DNA of 64,000 nt from Medicago truncatula (GCF_003473485.1 NC_053043.1:8566001-8630000), one strand, 5' to 3'; counted from the first letter of the stretch, positions 1 to 11,818 are shown. Numbers and translations are program-made. Notes: generated from the letters alone by a model not told the origin.

Positions 1-760
1 GGCAAATGTAACTCCTGAAGATTACAATTGGGATCAAAATAAGAAATTCATTAATCAGGAAGCTACATAATATGTTTGGAATTATCCTTATTATCTCTTC
101 AAAATTGGGGTTGGCAATCTTTTGAGAAGATGTGTGAACTGAGAGGAAGCAGCAAACATCCTTTGGCAAAGGACTGCTGCAAAGGTCCTTCAAGAATGAT
201 TCTACTGGCCAACAATCTTCAAAGACGCCTATGCCCATGTGCAAAAATGCGATAACTATCAAAGATCAAGAAGTATCTCAACGCGTCAGGAAATGCCTTT
301 CAAGAATGTTCTGATCAGTTCTTCCAATTCAAGGAAAAGATGAAGAGATACCATGATAAAAGAATATTAAGGAGATGGTTTGTTTCACGACATCAAGTAT
401 AAATGTTTAATTATAGATTAAGACTCTTTTCTGTGAAGCTTAAATCTAAGTTTTCAGTACCCTTCATAGTCTGAAAACTGAAATCATACGGAGGAGTAAC
501 AATTAAGGATCTAATGCCATAATTAATTTGAATTGTAAATGGACAATGACTAAAAATTTATCTGGGTGATGATGAGCAAAATGTAGCTACCATTCTTGTG
601 CTGCAAGATTAACATTGAAATCAGGCGTCGAGTCGAGCTAATGATATTAAACAAACGCTTGTTGGAAGGCAACCCAACATGTTTACAATTATGTTAGTTT
701 ATATTTTGCATAACTTTTACTGTTGTATCGTGTAAAATTTTGTGTTCTGCAATTTTTGCT
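1..760 (+). mobile_element. Decayed Ty3/gypsy integrase region (3' end of pol)
   Basis: Conceptual translation around 170-300 gives a broken but recognisable zinc-binding and integrase N-terminal region (FYWPTIFKDAYAHVQKC.., then a CDNYQ-like motif). Around 325-560 there are remnants of the integrase C-terminal region (FKEKMKRYHD, then NGQRLK.YLG). These are followed by a non-coding stretch at 640-690 (AAACGCTTGTTGGAAGGCAACCCAA in two parts: AAACGCTTGTTGG and AAGGCAACCCAA) that I associate with Athila/Tat-type legume gypsy elements. Stops and frameshifts occur throughout, so it is dead. The element runs off the left edge and no LTR is visible. Clade assignment is from memory. Confidence 0.7.
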
Positions 761-1645
761 AGACAAAATTATCTCGCCAAACAAATGAAAATCATTGCCA
801 ACAGTTGTTTTCTTAGGCATAAATTATGAGTTCCTTAATATGAGCTCCTAGGGCACATGTTAGGATTTTCTGTAAGTCAATATAATTTAGTAAGTTATTA
901 TAGAAACTTAATCAAATTATAATACTCTCATCGTCCCACAATAACTATAAATGCACTTATCTCAGACATATTAAGAGAAGTCTATACCACATCATCCTTG
1001 TTAAGGCATTAGTGTATCAAGTTATTTTTACAACATTAGTGTATTGACTATTATCATAAATGGAATGTAGAATATAATAATTTGGAAATGATGAACATAT
1101 TATCAGTTAGAGAATATACAATTAGGAAAAAAAATATTATATTAAAAAGTGAAAATGAAAACATATACATTTGCTTCAAAATTCAATTCATACGTATTTT
1201 TTCTTATTTTTGTCAAATCATGTTAGTGTTTAAGTAATTTTCAGATAATAGTACACAAAAGACCATCAATCAAGATAGTCTATTGTAGCTTCTTGTTTTT
1301 TTTTTACAAAATTTTACGTATCCTGATGATTTAACTAAATAAATAAGTCGTTCAAAGTTTTCCAAAGTTCCTCTTATTGTTATGAGTATTAATTTAAGGT
1401 GTTAGAAGATTAGTTAGTATACAAGAATAAACTCTTTGATTTATGCACTCAATTCATTTTCACTATAAGAATTGATCTCAAACAATCCTATGTGATTTTT
1501 CTCACCACAAACTCAGACTTAAACACATTGTAACATTGATATAAAATAATTGTAAGAATGTGGCATATAATTCTTGGTACATGCATCCCTTCTAATCGAG
1601 ATACTAAATTCGTGCAGGCTTCAAGAATTAAAATATTTGGTGAAA
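761..1645. other. AT-rich intergenic DNA
   Basis: No credible coding region, RNA gene or inverted repeat seen. It is probably the 3' flank of the pectate lyase gene. I could not identify a poly(A) signal with confidence. Confidence 0.5.
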
Positions 1646-3552
1646 TTAACATGCTTTGTCAGCAACACAATCAAGAGGTCCTGCGTTGAGTGTTAATAAA
1701 GGCACCATGGATGCCTTAGCAGCAACAAAGTTTTGAGATGATGAATATAATGGGGTACAACTTCCATAACCAGATGGTACAAAATAAGCACCATTTAAGA
1801 ATTCATCTCCATAAGTCCTCCATTTCCAATTTTTCCATTTTCCATCGGTTTCTCTCTTTGTAACCTGCCACAATTAAATAAACAATACTCAACTCAAGTA
1901 TATATAATATAAGATGAAAAAATGAAATCTATGAAACATAACACAAGTACCAGAAAAAACATTAACATGTAGATATCGATAACAATATTAAAAAATAGAA
2001 CTGATTGAATGTAACTACATGTGTTGATGTTGTGTTGACATTCGACACATCACGGACACCAGCATTGTCTTTAATTTAAAATGTCGGTGCTAGTAGATTG
2101 AACCTTTACGATCTTATGAATTAAGTACTTGTGCCCTTTACTTAGTTTAAATTAATTCCTTTATTACCTGTTTTGCATTAGAATTTTTTGAAGCTATGAA
2201 GTAATTTGCTTGACTGAAAATGGTAGGGTCAGCACTACCACCAATGGCATACATGATCCACTCATCGTATCGGTTGTTTACAACATGGGCATAACCAAAT
2301 CTTACCCTGCATTTTAATTGTCATCAACCATTAACCAAATATGTATATAAAAACTGTTATTTAATCTTCACAAAATTAATCATTATAATTAATTACCTTG
2401 GCATTCTTTCTATTAGGCCACTGGCAAAGCGATTGAAAGCTACTGTTACTTTCATTACTCTATCAGCACTGTAATCATCGTTGTGTCCAAGCAGCATCAC
2501 CTGCAAAAATAACATTTAACTTAATCCGTGTGAAACTCAACTTGCACCCCTTAAGCAATGTCTCGAGTTCAAGCTTGTCGATGAAAAAAATGAAGTTTGT
2601 AAGGGAGATTCCACAAAAGGTGGTCAACCAAGTTCTTGGCGCTATCATCGATAAAATCGATGAATACTTTGCACTAATAATATACTTTTAAAAGAAAGTA
2701 TGTAACTAAACCATAAATATAGTAAATAATTTATTCATTCCTTATACAAATGTTGGTGGAAAACGAGTCATTGTATTTGCTTACTTTGTCATGCTGAGTG
2801 AAGTAATTATTTGAGATAGTGACAAGAGTTGAGGCATGGGTAACATCAGTAAGTCCATCAGTACATCTTGCCAAGTAGCAATGATCAATCCAAATATTAG
2901 AAGAAGCAAAAACACTTATACCATCACCATCAGAACCTTGTCGATAACCAACATGTTCAATACTACTCCTAACCATACCAGGATTACTTGGTTTACAATC
3001 ATGAATACTAATACCATGCACAATCACATGACTAACACCCTGTATTGTAATACATGGTCCATTTCCAATTTCAACTTTAGCACCTCTACCATCAATTGTT
3101 TTGTAACTATTCACAATAAGTTCATTTTTCAATTTAATTACCATGTCATTTGAAAATATTATCCAAACTGGTTCTGCTTGAATTACACCATAACGAAGTG
3201 TACCTTTTTTTGGGTTTATAGGGTCATCAGAAGGGTCAGTGACTTCATATATCTCACCATATTTTCCTCCAATTGCATCTTTGCCAAATCCAATTGCACA
3301 ATCTGCTAGTGATTGACGATTTGAAACCCAATTTGAATTTGATCTCCAGCATGAGTCAATTGTGTTCATGACAGCAACATTTTGTGGAGTGTTACTATTG
3401 GGGATGTTGTTGCTGTAACTTGGAGTTGGAATATTGTCTAATAGGTCGTTGTTATAATCATTTTTTGAATCTGAATTTTTAGCTAAGGTTGGTAGAATTA
3501 AACATAATGAGATAAGATGAAGGAGAATAATAAAGTTGATTAAAGTGGCCAT
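1646..3552 (-). CDS. Pectate lyase, family PL1 (secreted)
   Basis: Four exons on the minus strand: 2785-3552, 2397-2500, 2168-2306 and 1646-1864. They join in frame with GT-AG introns to 409 aa, normal for plant pectate lyases. Residues 1-24 form a hydrophobic signal peptide, so the enzyme should act in the cell wall, cleaving de-esterified homogalacturonan by Ca-dependent beta-elimination. Family landmarks visible: WRSNSNW near the mature N-terminus, the VWIIF and [11 protein letters not shown] strands, GPCITIQ, the Ca-site block [27 protein letters not shown] at the end of exon 1, and the catalytic-arginine region [16 protein letters not shown] across exons 2-3. It ends in a cysteine pair (DCVADKAC). 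Start chosen at 3552 because the longer frame upstream adds non-homologous sequence before the signal peptide. No defect seen; likely functional. Confidence 0.93.
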
Positions 3553-3595
3553 TGTTTCTGGTTTTGAGACATTAACAAAAGGTTGAAGGAGTTGA

Positions 3596-3606
3596 ATATA
3601 TATATA
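3596..3606 (-). promoter_or_regulatory. Putative TATA box of the pectate lyase gene
   Basis: An alternating TA run reads TATATATA on the minus strand about 45 bp upstream of the ATG at 3552. It implies a very short 5' UTR. Motif only; a TA microsatellite could look the same. Confidence 0.45.
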
Positions 3607-4049
3607 AGTACTAAGTTTTATTTTATACAATGTGAGAGTGGTGCACACGATGGATGATTGAGGGGGTGGTGCTGTAACAATGTTAACTTGTGGCACAGTT
3701 AATCGTCAAGAATTGTTGGCACACATTGCCAAATTTCAAAGACGTGGTTGCACGGTTGAAGGGAGGGAAAGAAAATATAATTATTATTTAGTAGTGGGTA
3801 ACCTTGAACTTAATCAATAAAAAATAAATTACAAGACATACTTCATAAACACATTTTTTTGGTACAACTTAAACACATATTTTAGTTCTTGAAAATATAT
3901 TTCCCCTAACCAAAAAAGGCTAATATCAAAATTTGTGGGTTCACCTTTGCGAAGTGTTTTTTCAATATTAGTAAGTTGCGGTGAGGTAATGTCATTTACC
4001 ATGTTGTTATTGATTTTAATGAGATTAAAAAAATTTAGAACCAATATTT

Positions 4050-4610
4050 GGAAACATCTATGTGATAGATTAAAGTAAGAAGTTACTAACCCTACGATAT
4101 GAAAGTTGGATAAGTTACAATTGAAAACAGTTCCTATCTAAATAACTTGTTTTGGGGATCATCCCCCCACCGACTCAAAACTAGGTGAAATATAGAAAAT
4201 CTTCCAACGGTATTTTTCGTATAAGATGTTGAAAGTCATTTAAATTGAGTAAAATAGTGGGATCATATTTAACTAAAGGCCTAATTAAATATGTTATATT
4301 TTTTATACTTATTTTGGTAATGTCTATATGAAAGATTTGAGTAAGAGTTACTCGCCCAATTGATTTGAAAGTTGGATATGATATAATTGGAAATGTTCCT
4401 ACCTAAATAACTGAGTTTTGAGGGATCAGCCCCCGCTGACTCAAAAACAAGGTGAACAAGGTGAAATAAGGATTTCAACCCACAAGAAAATCTTCCAACG
4501 GGATTTTCCGAGTCAGGTGTTTGAAGGTCATTTGATTTGAGTAAAATAGTGGGAGCGTATTTAAATAAAGGCCAAATTAACTATGTAATTTTCATGATAC
4601 TTATTTTGTA
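4050..4610. repeat. Tandem duplication of about 260 bp ahead of the gag fragment
   Basis: Two diverged copies, about 4050-4310 and 4320-4610, share ordered blocks: GAAAGTTGGATA, then CTAAATAACT, GGGGGCTGAT-like GATC/CCCC blocks, ACTCAAAA, AAAATCTTCCAACGG, GAGTAAAATAGTGGGA and TTAA(A)TAAAGGCC. The second copy runs directly into the copia gag start at 4627, and its end (ATTTTCATGATACTTATTT) reappears inverted near 5870-5900. It is probably the untranslated leader of the copia element, duplicated. Confidence 0.6.
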
Positions 4611-4626
4611 TATTTTAAAATTGTAG

Positions 4627-5164
4627 ATGGCATCAAACAACATTTTGCGATCACTCATTGAGAAAGAAAAATTGTCTGAAACTAACTTTTTAGAAATATG
4701 AGGATTGTCCTCACACATGAGAAAAAGTTGTATGTGCTTGATGAATCTATTCCTAAGGAGCCACCTGTTGGAGCTCCTAGGGCTCAGAGAGATGCTTATA
4801 ATAAGCATCTCAATGACTCAGTGGAAGTCTCTTGCATCATGCTAGCAACCATGACTCCCGAGTTGCATAAACAACACGAGGGTATGATTGCGTTCGATAT
4901 GATCGACCACCTTAATGAAGAGAAGGCTAGACATGAAAGTTTTGATGTCTCCAATGCGCTGTTCTCAACCAAGTTGTTGGAAGGAAGTCCCGTAGGACCT
5001 CACGTACTCAAGATGATTGGGTATGTTGAGAACCTAGCGCGGTCGGGTTTACCCCTTAAGCGGGAACGTGTTGTTGATCTTATATTGCAATCATTGCCAG
5101 AAAGCTTCAGCCATTTTGTCACGAACTTCCTCATGAATGACATGGAAATCTCTTCCACAACTTG
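4627..5164 (+). pseudogene. Copia-type gag fragment, arm 1
   Basis: The frame starts MASNNILRSLIEKEKLSET, breaks after TNFLEI through a small deletion, and continues from 4698 as RIVLTHEKKLYVLDE to a stop at 5163. This is the N-terminal part of the capsid-like gag polyprotein of copia retrotransposons (gag/UBN2-type). Compared with arm 2 it lacks a few residues after MIDHLN but keeps a LPLKRERVVDLILQSLPE segment that arm 2 has lost. No protease, integrase or reverse transcriptase follows, so it is non-functional. Confidence 0.75.
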
Positions 5165-5262
5165 AGTTCTTGAAAAGAATATGAAAGGAAAGGGAAATGT
5201 CATTTTGATGGTGAACAATGGAAAGTTGAAAAATCATCACAAGAAGCCTAATAAGTTTAAGG

Positions 5263-5862
5263 TCATGATGCTTTTTGTGATGTTTTTTGAACTTTCCATT
5301 GTTGACCATCAAAATGGCATTTCCCTTTCCTTTCATATTCTCTTCGGCATTTCTTAACATAGCTACAAGTTTTGGAAGAGATTTCCATGTCATTCATGAG
5401 GAATCGTGCTAGTTTCTCAATATACCCAATCATCTTGAGTACGTGAGGTTCTACGAGACTTCCTTCCGACAACTTAATTGAGAAAATGGCCTTGGAGACA
5501 TCAAACCTTTCATGCCTAGCATGCTCTTCATAAAGAGTCTTAAGGTGGTCGATCATATCGAATGCAGTCATACCATCATGTTGTTTCTGTAGCTCGGTAG
5601 TTATGGTTTCTAGCATGATGCAAGAGACTTCAACAGAGTCATTGAGATTCTACTTAAAAGCATCTCTCTGAGCGCTAGGAGCTCCAGCAGGTGGCACCTC
5701 AGGAATAGGTTCATCAAACACATCCACCTTTTTTTTTTTTTCATGTGTGAGGACAATCCTCATGTTTAGGTGTTAGTCTAAAAAGTTAGTTTCAGACAGT
5801 TTTTCTTTCTCAATGAGTGATCGTAAAATGTTGTTTGATACGTTTGATGACATCTACAATTT
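5263..5862 (-). pseudogene. Copia-type gag fragment, arm 2 (inverted)
   Basis: On the minus strand the same gag protein reads from about 5862 to 5263. It begins with the IEKEKLSETNF block, is broken by a poly-A stretch (about 5730-5745) and a stop near 5655, then reads MLETITTELQKQHDGMTAFDMIDHLKTLYEEHARHE in pieces to 5263. A deletion fuses IEKLAR directly to FLMNDMEISS. It faces arm 1 tail to tail, so the two form a long imperfect hairpin. Confidence 0.75.
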
Positions 5863-5935
5863 TAAAATATACAAATAAGTATCATGAAAATCACATATTT
5901 AATTTGTCCTTTAATTAAACACACTCCAACTATTT

Positions 5936-8169
5936 TAATAAGTCATGTATTTTTAATTCATTAAATGATATGACAATACATCATTGAATGCATGATATGT
6001 AAAACTTTATTACATTAAAAATATATATAAATCAAACTTTATTATATCTGAAACTCTATATTGTCGGTTAACAAGCAATGTAAAATTTTTGAGATAATAA
6101 CAAAGAAGATGACTAAACTATAGTAACATAAAAAAATGAAGAATAATAAAAGTTACATGTATACAGTAAAATTTAATGGACTAAACTATAGTAACATAAA
6201 AACTGAAATGGTCAAAGAATGTAGCACCAACTTATTAACTATCATCTCCCCTCAAACTCACGGCGCAACAACTAGAAGCATAGTTTGCCAAGCGAAAAAA
6301 CCTACTCAATAATGCAAACTTAGACAACTACCCTTCAAGTTAACGTATAGCAAGTTTTAAACTTGTTATAAATTAACCCTGAACATAAATTAAACCAACT
6401 AATAGTATTACCGAAGTGGAGAAACCAAAGAAGAGGCAACAACCGATTCAATGAAACCATATCAAACAAATTTTGACCACTATCTTGACTAACCAAATAA
6501 CTAAAAGAAATACTTTTTTTTTCTTTGAAAGAACCAAAAAACTTGTGAACACTATTTTGACACTCCAAAAAAAGAAATTGTGAACAAAATATTGACTCAT
6601 AAACAAATTGTAAACACTATCTAAACTCATCAAACAAATGAACAAATTGTTAAACACTATCTTAACTCACCAAACAAAAAAACAAATTATAAGCACTATC
6701 TTCTCTCATAAAAACACCATTATAAGCACTATCTTCACAAATCTGACGCCCACTCACCGCAAAAGCCTAAATAACACCCTAAAACTCAACACAACTCAAC
6801 CAAACACGAAATGCCATAATAACTATTTTTCTTTCTAAATAAATTGAACAAGAATAGTTCTAACTTATCACCAGCCATGACTGCATCACAACGAGTAATC
6901 AAGAGAATCGAGTTTTCACCAATCAAATAAAACAAAAATAAGTATTGACCAACAACGATTTCTGAGACGTAAACAAAAATAAGTATCGAATCAAACCTGA
7001 TTTGCAGAAACATCCAATCATCAAAGGGATTATAAATTTGCAATCTTCACAAAATCATCAAACAAGGAATCACGAGATCACCGAACGAGAAATCAAACCA
7101 TGACCCGACATCCACAAACTTTTTGTTTTGGGAACCCAACAACAAAATTTACGTTGTTGATCCATGCTTCTGAAGACGGCTAGGTTAACCTAATAAAAGT
7201 TAGGGTTAAGCAAATATATATACCAAAAACTAATGGACCATGCAATTAACTTCGAAACTTACCGGGCCAAATATCACAATTCCAATATTTTTTTTTAAGT
7301 AAATTCCAATATTTTTTTTTGTTATAAAAACAAACGATATTCGTTCATTTAAATTGATAGAAGACATTAATGTAAATTTAAAATAGCTATAAAAAGATGA
7401 TTAAGTGAACAAACTAAGAACATAATAGCATAAAACGGCACAAATATGATTACATTCAAGTCTAAAAAATTCTAATATTTCTAGCTTTGCAACGTTGATG
7501 ACATCAAATTCATTGATTGAATTTGCACTTGATTAAAGTTATTCTTTAAACATGAATCAAATAAACACCGCACTAAGAAAGGAAATCAAAATGAACAGAG
7601 TCACGCTAAGATGGCAAAATCACATAAACGAATGAAAGAGGATTGAAAATATATGAAAAGCAATTATTTAACTAACTTATTATCTAACATAGTAGAAAAC
7701 TAATACAAGTTATCAATAAATTAAATATTAATATCAATTTCTTCTATACAAAATAAAAAACAAATATCTTAGTTTTTGTGATTTAATCAATGTATTCCTG
7801 TATTTAAAGACAAAAATATTAGTTATAAAAACAGAGATTAATTTAATCTTTAAAAAAAGAGAGGTTAATTTACATGCATTGGCAGTGTAAAACGCTTTAC
7901 AATGCATCTAATTAAATCCTATCAAATATATATTTTTAGAGATATTTGGGAACTACTTGAAAAATATTTTAAACTTTCATTGTGTCAAATTAAATCCTTA
8001 AAAATATTTTTTTGGAGCCTAGTTTTGTAATATATTTTTTTCTAAAAGTTTTGCTTTGGTTTTAAATTTTCACCCTTCAAGCCCTTTAATCATAATTCAT
8101 ACTTGATGCTAAGAAGTATTTGAGCTAGCATAAGAAGAGTGATTTGTTTCTCAGACTCACTTCAAGCCG
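5936..8169. other. Gene-poor AT-rich DNA with a degenerate short tandem repeat
   Basis: No supportable gene. About 6538-6740 holds four or five imperfect copies of an A-rich unit of 35-45 bp built around AACAAATTGTAAACACTATC; its small open frames are by-products. The stretch 7690-7860 resembles 16640-16710 downstream of STIG1 copy 2, so the paralogous segments may begin here. Confidence 0.45.
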
Positions 8170-8300
8170 TGCAACTGGTTAGTAAAGGGAATGCTAGGCC
8201 GAAATTGTTAGGCCGGATGCTATGACCGGGGTTCGAACCCCGGTACCTCCACTTGTGTGTGTGAGTTTATAATGACTTTGCCATTATGCCAACCAGTTGG
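8170..8300 (+). mobile_element. SINE-like, tRNA-derived repeat
   Basis: It contains an A-box-like TGGTTAGTAAAGGG near 8176 and a perfect B-box core GGTTCGAACCCC near 8230 inside a strong T-arm-like stem, which are RNA polymerase III internal promoter elements. The ends carry short inverted repeats (CAACTGGTT / AACCAGTTG). There is no acceptor-stem partner or anticodon arm, so it is not a tRNA gene. It could be a small DNA element that took up a tRNA-like core. Confidence 0.5.
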
Positions 8301-8702
8301 ATATCATTAGTAATTATATGAAGAAGAATTGAGACTTTTCTCTTCATCATATCATTATTCATCTTGTACATGCACCTTTGACATACACCATAATATTGAA
8401 CTGAATTTCTACTAAAAAACCTATAATAATTATAGAAAATACTTCAAATATGAAAAATGTAAAAACTGAGTACAATTTCATGTATTGGAACAGCAGCTCT
8501 TTTATTCATTCATTTCATAAACTACCAATTACAAATTTTTCTTAATTAATATAACAATACCAAACAAAAATAATAGCAAATTTATTTATTATTACACCAA
8601 GTCACCAATTAATCAACGCAAATTAAGATCAAATAAATTTTAGTAGAGGCTGCTTTATTTTGGTCACATATATACTGTATACATCTTGATCGGTTTCAAA
8701 TT

Positions 8703-9110
8703 CTATGCATAGCTGCACATTCCATAAACACAAGAACCTCTACTTTCACACTTGTTACCACATTTCCCACAATGTTTCTTGTTACTCCTAGGGTTCACAC
8801 ATTTACCTTCACAGCATATCTTTGGGAAACTGCATTTCTTTCCACACCTCCCACAGTTAAACATGTCTATGGTAAAATTGACACATTTGTTGTTGCAACA
8901 ATCAGGACCTGCGCTACCTTTGGTATGGCAAATCTTGGGATATTTGTCACATGTGAGAGAGATTCTATATTGTTTGCGGTTGAGGAAGTGGCTTGTTCCT
9001 TGAAGTGAAGAGTTTGGTTCTTCGTTTTCAGAAGATGATGCTGATGATGGTGTAACGGTCAAAGCCATAATTAACAAGGTCACAAGGAAAAGAGTCTTCA
9101 TGGACTTCAT
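8703..9110 (-). CDS. Stigma-specific STIG1-like secreted cysteine-rich protein (copy 1)
   Basis: Intronless, 135 aa. Residues 1-24 (MKSMKTLFLVTLLIMALTVT then PSSA) form a signal peptide; a low-complexity, N-glycosylatable stretch follows (NSS), then a dense C-terminal domain with 16 cysteines in STIG1 spacing (DCCNNKC, NCGRCGKKC, ICCEGKC, HCGKCGNKC) and an NFT sequon. The family is secreted and apoplastic; tomato STIG1 binds pollen receptor kinases and Arabidopsis GRI is related. The target of this protein is unknown. Start M1 rather than M4 because the paralogues align from the first Met. The mature region is nucleotide-identical to copy 3 over 8707-9029. Confidence 0.92.
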   Translation of the reverse strand: MKSMKTLFLVTLLIMALTVTPSSASSSENEEPNSSLQGTSHFLNRKQYRISLTCDKYPKICHTKGSAGPDCCNNKCVNFTIDMFNCGRCGKKCSFPKICCEGKCVNPRSNKKHCGKCGNKCESRGSCVYGMCSYA

Positions 9111-9220
9111 TTTTATGTTTTTTGTATTAGCTTGTGTAAAGTAAATTGAAATTGGATATGAAGTATTAGAAATTAATGGGGTGGATGTTTTTGATCGAGA
9201 AGAATAAAAGATGGTCGATG

Positions 9221-9229
9221 TATTTATAG
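9221..9229 (-). promoter_or_regulatory. TATA box of STIG1 copy 1
   Basis: Minus-strand CTATAAATA about 110 bp upstream of the ATG. The same motif at the same relative place exists in copies 2 and 3, which supports function. Confidence 0.7.
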
Positions 9230-10208
9230 AAGATCGGGTTCAAGGAGTTAGGCATTTACATAGATTAGATTGCGTGGCTGAATTGATTATGTAAACCAAG
9301 TTAGGCTTGTTTGGCAAGAAATGACTTCACATACATTTTTTGTGTGACTAAAAATACTCCATGTTCATATTACAGTTGAAAATAAGGATAAAACATTATG
9401 TACTAAATAAGATTTTTAAGTATTAATTGCGTGTATAATTTTATTTAGCTATAATAAAAATTAAATTAGAGTAAATATTTAAAGACTTCATTCAATTTGA
9501 ATTTACAGTTTATGGTATATCCTTTCCCTTAAAAAAAAGTTTATGATATATGAAAAGACACGTGGTTTTTAGAAAAAAAATAATAACCAACTAAGTGAAG
9601 TGGTTAAGAAAGCGTTGAAAAAGAGTGTTGTTAGCACTTCTTTTTATATGATGTCCTCCATATTTTATTCTTGAGAGGTGAAATGAAATAGTGTATTTTA
9701 TATTGTATCCTAAATATTTATGTCAATGAACAACTATACCAAATCAACTAAAAGTGTTGATAAATACCACTTAAACTCAGGTATATATATCACTGGGGGA
9801 TCCTTAATTCAAACTCAAATGAATGCGTCCAACTGGGAGCAGATTCTCTCATGTAACTTGAGAGTTCAATGAGATCTAAGCCATTTATTTTCCACTACTC
9901 CGTGCGGAGCCTTCAACATTGAAGTAATTGAATGGTATTAATGTTCACTACACTCTCTCCATTGAAAATTTTACCGAAAGAGATCTACACTCGTGTCCAA
10001 CTACCAATATCATCATTTGTCAGCTGAGTTAAACCAGATTAAGAATTAAGTTAGTTATATAAGTTGACTACACCATATGAAGCCGGGTCGCATGTAAACA
10101 AAGTAGATATTTGTTTATATATATTCTACGGAAACCATAAAACGGTTACAGAAACACCACACTTCATTTGACCTTTGTCATAGCATACGCTTAGCTAGAA
10201 GTAGCAAT

Positions 10209-10340
10209 TGTGTAACGTAAAGTTGAGTGACATTGATGACATTGATCAATTACAATGTAAAAATATTTGTGTTTCTCTCTATTTCACAAGAATTGTGACA
10301 TTGTAATTGACCAATATCATCATCCAACTCTATATCACCC
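10209..10340. mobile_element. Small hairpin MITE
   Basis: The outer parts form an inverted repeat: the left arm (AGTTGAGTGACATTGATGA.. to CAATTACAATGT) pairs with the right arm (ACATTGTAATTGACCAATAT.. to CAACTCT) around a short loop. The corresponding place in STIG1 segment 3 (about 29455) lacks it. No clear target duplication; boundaries approximate. Confidence 0.5.
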
Positions 10341-10645
10341 AAGTGCTATCCTGAGCTAGACTAGACAGATAAGAGTTTGACTTTGCTCACAACCAATGAA
10401 GCACTACAAATCGATTTGGATAACAAGAGCACACCTTCCACGTAATATTGTACTACTACTAGTTTATATCAATATAAAATCAGATTAATGCATGTATCCT
10501 CAAATAATATCTCAATCTGGTTAAATTGCAATGTAACACACCAATAATATCTCAATCTGTCAATATCAACGACAGTATATATTTTTGTTTTGTATGTGCT
10601 AGTGCTACTATAATTTTTTTAGATGTAAAAAAACTATTCAAATTA

Positions 10646-11818
10646 GATTAAAGTGCTCTTTTCCCCCTTAATTTTCAAAAACTTACAATTTTGATCCTTT
10701 AAGTATAGAAACTACAATTTTGGTCCCCAAGAATTAGCCTCTTTGCAATAGTAGTCCTTTAGGTCAATTTTGACTTGGTCAACGCCTATATGGCAGGCTA
10801 CGTGTGTAATTATTGAATTAAAAATCCACATAATCATTTATAAATTAAAAAAAAAATAAAAAAAATTAAAAATTAAAAGTAAAGGAAAAAGGAAGAGGCG
10901 TGACATTTCCTGGGTTGGTTTTGGATCGCACAAACTGGAAGACAAACTTCTTACATCACTACTCATTCCATACATTTTCTTCAGCTTGATTTCTATAGTT
11001 TTCTATGTCATCAGATGATTTGTCTTTCACACTTGATATTATCAAATATGCACCTTCATTTTTGTCTCATATTATTCTACTTATTTTCATGACTATGCAG
11101 AGGAGAGATTGGAAAATGGATTGCTTTAGTTGCTGTTGTTTTAAGGCTTTTTTTTCACCACCGAAGACTGTTACTTAAGCATCGGTAATTATAGACCGAC
11201 TCCCTCTCTTTCGTTTCTACAACAATGACATACCTCGTTCTCTCCCATGTTCCCACACTTTTCACTCTGACTGCATAAGCAATGGCTCAACACGAATTTG
11301 GGGATTCTTTTGCGATTGGGTTGGATTTTAAGATCTGTTGGTATGAATTTTGTTTGGGTTGTGGTTGAAGATGATTTTTTTGGGTTTTTTCATAGAGCTT
11401 GTTGTTGTTGTACTAGTGATTGATGTAGTACTAGAAATGGAAAAGAGTGTGGTTGCCATAGAATTGGGTTGTTGCAAACTTGAGGATGAAAGTGTAAAAA
11501 TGAGTGGATTTGAGAATGAGGTGGAAAAAAAACAGAGAGGAAGTTGAAGTTTGAGAAACAAACCTAGAAAATGTCACGCTTCTTCCTTTTTCATTTTCTT
11601 TTAATTTTTAATTTTTTTTTTGATTTTTTTAATTTCTTTTTCATTCATTTAATTTATAAATGATTATGTGCCATATAGGCATTGACCAAGTCAAAATTGA
11701 CCTAAAGGACTACTATTGCAAAGGGGCTAATTCTTAGGGGGTCAAAATTGTAGTTTCTCTACTTAAAGGATCAAAATTACAAGTTTTTAAAAGTTAGGAG
11801 GAAAAGTGTACTTTAACC
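10646..11818. mobile_element. Non-autonomous MULE with long TIRs (element A)
   Basis: Long terminal inverted repeats, left about 10646-10915 and right about 11565-11818, start GATTAAAGTGC and GGTTAAAGTAC. The element is flanked by a perfect 9-bp direct repeat TTCAAATTA at 10637-10645 and 11819-11827, the hallmark target-site duplication of Mutator-like elements. There is no transposase. The unique core (about 10920-11560) has gene-like fragments: on the minus strand 11328-11459 encodes a Ser/Thr-rich, transit-peptide-like stretch starting MATTLFSISSTTSITS. This suggests a Pack-MULE, with donor gene not identified. Confidence 0.85.

Larger units (their letters stand above)
4560..5935. repeat. 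Long imperfect inverted repeat (gag arms of about 650-700 bp)
   Basis: Left arm about 4560-5270, right arm about 5265-5935, with almost no spacer. Homology includes gag and also at least 60 bp of 5' leader (a TATTTTAAAATTGTAGATG block at each outer end). The arms differ by separate indels, so this is an old inverted duplication or two opposed insertions of the same family. A read-through transcript would fold into long double-stranded RNA. Confidence 0.75.
8390..10505. repeat. STIG1 paralogous segment, copy 1
   Basis: Collinear with segments 2 (16715-19245) and 3 (27120-29900) from the 3' flank through the gene to about 1.4 kb upstream. Shared landmarks include the block TTATGATATATGAAAAGACA (9540, 18750; diverged at 28335), GAAGCC(G/A)GGTCG at 10081 and 29333, and AAGAGTTTGACTTT. 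It carries private insertions, for example 10209-10340. Apart from those, the flank 9230-10208 contains nothing I recognise. Confidence 0.7.

Noticed and set aside
2836-3153. 105-codon plus-strand frame
   Set aside because: Antisense to exon 1 of the pectate lyase; no independent support.
4698-5165. 155-codon frame as a host gene
   Set aside because: Copia gag homology, tandem leader and an inverted partner show it is retrotransposon debris.
8170-8300. tRNA gene
   Set aside because: Only the T-arm is convincing; no acceptor stem, D-arm pairing or anticodon arm. Same verdict for 19003-19090.
8752-9008. Two plus-strand open frames of 83 and 78 codons, perfectly repeated at 27450-27706
   Set aside because: They are antisense shadows of STIG1 copies 1 and 3; the identity comes from the conversion tract, not from selection on the antisense frame.
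8703-9110. Possible nodule-specific cysteine-rich (NCR) peptide
   Set aside because: NCRs have 4 or 6 cysteines in a short mature peptide; this has 16 cysteines in STIG1 spacing.
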